From assembly GCF_019175385.1 (NCBI RefSeq), contig NC_083341.1, forward strand, positions 91,290,321 to 91,354,320: a stretch of 64,000 bases of DNA. Direction: 5' to 3'. Source of the stretch: Lycium barbarum (taxonomy: Eukaryota; Streptophyta; Magnoliopsida; Solanales; Solanaceae). Within the stretch, counting starts at the first letter, position 1. Each line of letters begins with the position of its first letter. Of the stretch, positions 60,101 through 64,000 are shown in pieces. The position numbers and the translations under genes were made by a program. Below the pieces are notes generated by a model that was not told the DNA's origin, searched no databases, and saw only the letters and a program-made list of their open reading frames with translations.

Positions 60101-62251
60101 AAGTACAGAAAGTAAGTACACTATTCAGAATACCAAAATGCTTACTTTTAAAACACAAATCATGCATGTCAACATCATATATCATATATGCATATAACAG
60201 ATCCCGGCCCTCTAGTGAGGGACGCGGTGAACAGAATCATCGTATGCCATCCTGGCCGCCACCCCCATATCATCATATACATATATACATATAACAGATC
60301 CCGGCCCTCTAATGAGGGACGCGGTGAACAATGCAGTGGAAGGCGCACGATAACAGATCCTGACCCGGGACTTAGTGAAAGATACATTGAGGCATGCATG
60401 AGCAGAGTAGTGAGAAACTATATGCACATAAATCAATTTTTAAGACTCGATAGATAGGTACGCTAACCGACACTTGAAGAGTCACAAACACGTTTCAGGT
60501 CAATCCGAGTTAGTATAAGAAAGTTATGGACCTTTTAGTACAGAAACCTCTACGAACGTTTTAAAGCAATCCGAGACCGCCTACGAAAGTTAAGGACATT
60601 AATACTTACAGAACTCTTTCAGGAATAGAAACCCTTTATGCGTATTCGTTAATTAATCATACAATAAACTCAACTATACTAAGCATGCTCATGATAAGAA
60701 GTGAATAAGAATCGTAAACAAGCTCGGAATCAAAGAATAGAGTTACCCCAAGGTGCATATCATACCTTACTTGGCTCTAGGACATGCCAAAAGAAAGAAA
60801 GGGTAAGCCTTACATACCTCGCACGCTTTCTAAGTTAATCCGAATTTAAGTCCCGGCTTTTGCAAGATCTACAACAATATTAGTAGATATCCAACATTAG
60901 CTATAGGCACTTGAAAATCCAGTCCTAAACTAACACTTCATTTACAGAAATTTCGGCAGCATTTCTCCTGTAATTACAACCAACCCCGAGAATTCAACTC
61001 GGCCAAATCATCAACAACAATCCCAACAATCATGCCAACAACATCAACAATCAATTCAAAACGCATTCCGACGTTAGTAACTCTTTTCTACATAATTCGA
61101 CAACATCCCATTTACATTCAAATCGACCATATACAGTCAAGCTAACACCAATGATCTCACATTCAAGTGTTAATCCGAAATCATTCTAACATGATTCAAG
61201 AACACTTCAAATAATTCACACAATATTCAAAACAACCCAACCAACATACCACTTCACCCGAAACCTTCCAAATTCAACAAGAACAATAACAACACATTTC
61301 CTTCTTTCAAATTCATGAACTACACCAACAATTCTCACGTTAACGACATTATCCTCATGAATTCAAGAAACTACATTAGAATCGCATTGGCTTGTAAAAC
61401 AACTCTCCAGCCATTAAAACTTCAACTAGAATTATCGAACTTTCATTTTCATCATAGAATCCATAACAACAACAACCAAAATACTAAGTAAAAATTGGTT
61501 CCTCATTCCTACACAACACAACACACACACGGCCAAGCACCACACCTACACGGCTCAACCCCAACACACAAAATATCGTGAATTTCATTCGTTTCTACAT
61601 ACTACAACATTCACAAACCATTCATAACATATAAAAGAGGATTAAACCTTACCTTTTTCCACTTATCTTCTTACTTGGCTAAGGTTGCTCCTTGCAAGAA
61701 TGAATGGTTTACTTGCCCCCAACAACTACTCCATGTTAAAGAGGACCTTCCAATTGGTTGGATTGCTAGAAGAAAATAATTTTTTTGATCAAGATTTTTG
61801 GACCTCAATTTTTGGTCACCTTGGCCGAATATGGCCCCTTTGTTTTCTCCAAGTTTCTCTAAACTTCTAAAGGATGAAGATGATGAATATGATTTATTAG
61901 TCATTTTTTACTTATTTATATAATTCATCCATGTGTCCCATGCCCCACACATGGCTTGGATCAATTAAAATTAGCCAAGCCATGGGTGGGAACCCACCTA
62001 TGCCACACGGCCACACATGGCCCTTCTCTTGAACCTTCTTGAATTGTTTGTGAAATTCCCGTTTTGCCCCTAGCCTTCCACAATATTACCATGAACCACC
62101 TTGTGAATTTTCCTTTTTACCCTTAGCCTTTCTCAATATTTCCATACTAATAAACAATTTGTGTATTAAAATAATTCCGAAAAATAGTCTTGCCCTTAAC
62201 TTACCACGACTATCTTGAAACATCCGAATGTACAAAATACGGGATATAACA
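57174..62251 (-). mobile_element. Solo LTR B (element-C family) in the LINE RNase H, split by another solo LTR
   Basis: Starts TGTCACGACCCAACCCCGTA and ends gggatataaca, with an exact TSD aacgc (57169-57173 and 62252-62256). About 2.7 kb without the nested LTR at 57537-59909. It matches the LTRs of element C in ends and block order but has no interior. Inside are the inverted repeat TCAGTAC-N7-GTACTGA (60035-60055), a gggacgcggtga minisatellite (60190-60380), a minus-strand AG/GTATGT site (about 60820), a CAA/ACA-rich stretch (60960-61560) and a minus-strand TATA-like tataaataag (about 61908-61918). Confidence 0.92.
57537..59909 (+). mobile_element. Solo LTR A' nested in solo LTR B
   Basis: 2373 bp, TGTTACACCTCGGAAATTTT...GGGTCGTGACA, exact TSD aaaag (57532-57536 and 59910-59914). 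Orientation is plus, opposite to its host LTR. It is related to the LTRs of element A. Inside are diverged acggtccgta palindromes (57660-57930), ag/gtatgt (58741/58742), a short GC-rich minisatellite (59120-59280), inverted repeat TCGGTAC-N7-GTACTGA (59444-59464) and cccacag/gt (59499/59500). Confidence 0.92.
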
Positions 62252-62256
62252 AACGC

Positions 62257-62431
62257 ATTTGCTGATTTTTTAACTAACAGTGTGTTTAATGTTGCAAGTA
62301 CTATAGAGATCCATAGTTATCAAGAATTGGTGCCAAAAGCAAGGAAAATATTAAACATGGACAAGTCAATGATGCTTGCTTCAGGTTCAGGACATACAAG
62401 GAAAGAGAACCAGATTGAAACATTTGCTTGA
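62257..62431 (+). pseudogene. LINE ORF2 part 4: C-terminal end
   Basis: Directly after the second TSD copy the frame continues as FADFLTNSVFNVASTIEIHS, then LVPKARKILNMDKSMM and stops at 62429-62431. It completes REGNA-FADFL across the solo LTR. Same C-terminal layout as LINE copy L1 at 14775-14925. Confidence 0.85.
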
Positions 62432-63135
62432 ATAAAATCCATGTCAAGTTCTGATACTTGACACACAATGCAGTACATGTAATCAACAGGGTACTCAAGC
62501 AGCAGTAACATACATAGGAGTACTTCTGAACTGTTGACACAGTGTGTAAATGGTCAAGGAAATGCATCCAGGTTGTAGAAACACAGTGTGCAGCATGATC
62601 AAGTTAGAGAAAGTAACTGATATCAGGATTACTAGTTGATTATCTAAAGTTGTTCTAGTTATTGTGTGGTATCAGCAACAATGCTCATCCTGCTAACAGG
62701 ATTGCTTTAGGTAATTAAACTAGGTAATCCATGTTATTCATAACACACAAGATTGACTTGATGACTCAAGGTGTAGGATCAGGAACTAGGCCAGCAACAA
62801 TAACACAGCAATGCACAGATTCTCTTGTTTCATACACATAGGGAATGGATACCATAACACCCGATGAGAGCTTGAGGTGACTGATAATGGCATCATCCCA
62901 ATGCAAGAGACTTAAGAAGCATTACTAATTGTTGCAGTTGGAGAGTTCTAGCTCAAGGATCATCCCTTTCCTTCTTAGTTTTCCTTTCCTTTTGTTTGTT
63001 TTGCTATTGTTTTACTTCTTTCTTGTTCTGCATTTCTTTCTTTTAGCTTAAACTCCTTTTGTAAATATTTCTTTATTATGAAATAAAACACCACTAGCAG
63101 CCTGCTAGATGGTCCTTTAATTAAAATAAAAATAA
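62432..63135 (+). other. LINE 3' UTR and A-rich tail
   Basis: AC-rich, then T-rich sequence ending ctgctagatggtcctttaa and an A-rich tail of AAAT-type repeats. No canonical poly(A) run longer than four. The TSD follows at 63136. Confidence 0.8.
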
Positions 63136-63150
63136 AAGGGGTATCAAATG
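63136..63150. repeat. LINE target-site duplication, right copy
   Basis: aaggggtatcaaatg, identical to 33858-33872. Confidence 0.92.
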
Positions 63151-64000
63151 GATAGGTTGGGTTGAAATTGGGCATGTCAAAATGAGTTGAGTTAATAAAT
63201 AAGCAGGTTATTGACTTGCCCAAAAGCTACTCAGGTTGAAACGATTTGGCCTGAAATGAACTAAAAGCCGAGTCATAACCCAATCCTCTCAATTCTAACT
63301 GTGTTAAATTCTTTGTTTGTTTTCTTATAATTTATTTGAGTACCTAATAATACATTCTTCCTTATATTATGACTACTAGTTACGGAAGACCCGTGCTCCC
63401 GTGCTAAGTCCGGGCCCAAACTCAAAATATAAAAATAAAATTTTTTATTATATAAGTATAATGTGTCAAGTTTTTCTATCACATAACTAATTTAATGTAT
63501 TTGTAGGTTAATGATATCTTATTGATAAGTTTTATAATTATTAAAGTTTCTTCGTCACACAATTAGATTATTTTTAACGAAGAATTTATTTATGAGGAAG
63601 AAAGTTAAGTAGAAATATCAGCAAATCTCAAAGGGACACAAGTGATTCGATATAAGATTTTCTATACTAAGTTTGAGATTAATTTTATATTATGTTTGGT
63701 TTAGGGTATAAATTTACAAATAGAGCATAAATTTTTTCAAACTTAATCCCGGATATTCCACTTTATCCCGTTAAACTTGAGATTAATTCATCCACCTACC
63801 AAATGGGATAAATTAGTCTCACGACTATAATATAATAATTTAGTCCCGTACCAAACGACCGTAATTTATTAACTAAAAATAATGATCCTTTTGACTTAAG
63901 ATGAAATTGACCCGAATGTGGCTGGCTAGGTGGGTCCATAATGACATTATTATGCTAATGTAAGTTAACCTGTCTTGAGCTGACAAAGCTTTCCCTCATG
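63151..64000. other. AT-rich flanking DNA with a possible MITE remnant
   Basis: The only substantial stretch not assigned to a retroelement. At 63686-63860 there is a MITE-like pattern: gtttggtttaggg near one edge and cccgtaccaaacga near the other. Between them are cccggatattcc and related cccgttaaacttgag / gggataaattag segments that pair imperfectly. The direct repeat tttgagattaattt (63672) / cttgagattaattc (63776) is also present. No reading frame of note. Confidence 0.35.

Larger units (their letters stand above)
33873..63135 (+). mobile_element. Full-length L1-type LINE (copy L2) carrying nested insertions
   Basis: Bounded by an exact 15-bp TSD and ending in an A-rich tail (ttaaaataaaaataaaa). 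Removing the blocks at 37270-54315 and 57174-62251 (each with one TSD copy) leaves about 7.1 kb, full length for a plant L1 LINE. Order: 5' UTR (33873-33949), ORF1 (33950-36180), ORF2 with endonuclease, RT and RNase H, and 3' UTR (62432-63135). The element copied itself by target-primed reverse transcription. Both ORFs have several stops and frameshifts. Confidence 0.92.

Noticed and set aside
63375..63415. cccgtgctcccgtgctaagt motif resembling Helitron-like GC hairpins
   Set aside because: No CTRR end, no TC start and no Rep/helicase sequence nearby; the pairing is poor.

Overview
The window reads as plant nuclear heterochromatin, probably from a eudicot and perhaps Solanaceae. The lineage is inferred from the style of the LTR families and of the LINE ORF1; nothing diagnostic is present. 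I found no intact host gene, rRNA, tRNA or CRISPR array. Nearly every base belongs to retrotransposons nested in one another. Most boundaries can be fixed from TG...CA ends, 5-bp target-site duplications (TSDs), iMet-type primer-binding sites (PBS) and polypurine tracts (PPT).

Left part. A minus-oriented LTR whose far end lies off the window (1-1331 and 10664-11291) is split by a complete non-autonomous LTR element (1332-10658, TSD gtaag) with a 4.2-kb internal region lacking gag-pol. Next come a diverged ~88-bp tandem repeat (11292-11710), a purine-rich stretch, and the 3' end of a LINE (about 12205-15200) split by a solo LTR (12338-14769). A plus-strand LTR remnant ends at 18078.

Middle. 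A plus-strand LTR (18079-19039 and 32063-33674) is split by a minus-strand Ty3/gypsy element of Tekay/Del chromovirus type (19040-32057). That element has decayed gag, protease, RT, RNase H, integrase and chromodomain-like regions. Its 5' LTR is itself split by a solo LTR (27137-29866, TSD aaata).

Right part. One apparently full-length L1-type LINE (33873-63135, about 7.1 kb once insertions are removed) has a 15-bp TSD. Its ORF2 is broken twice. The first break is a 17-kb block (37270-54315, TSD ttgtt) made of a long Tat/Ogre-type LTR carrying a second, plus-strand Tekay/Del element (about 42896-53203). The second is a solo LTR (57174-62251, TSD aacgc) that carries another solo LTR (57537-59909, TSD aaaag). 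The last ~850 bp is AT-rich flanking DNA.

The most unusual signal is a shared architecture in otherwise divergent LTRs: promoter-proximal palindrome clusters, an invariant AG/GTATGT, a family-specific minisatellite, a TCAGTAC/GTACTGA inverted repeat, and a CAG/GT. The two splice-like sites could bound an intron inside the LTR. All coding regions carry stops or frameshifts. I see no new gene system.
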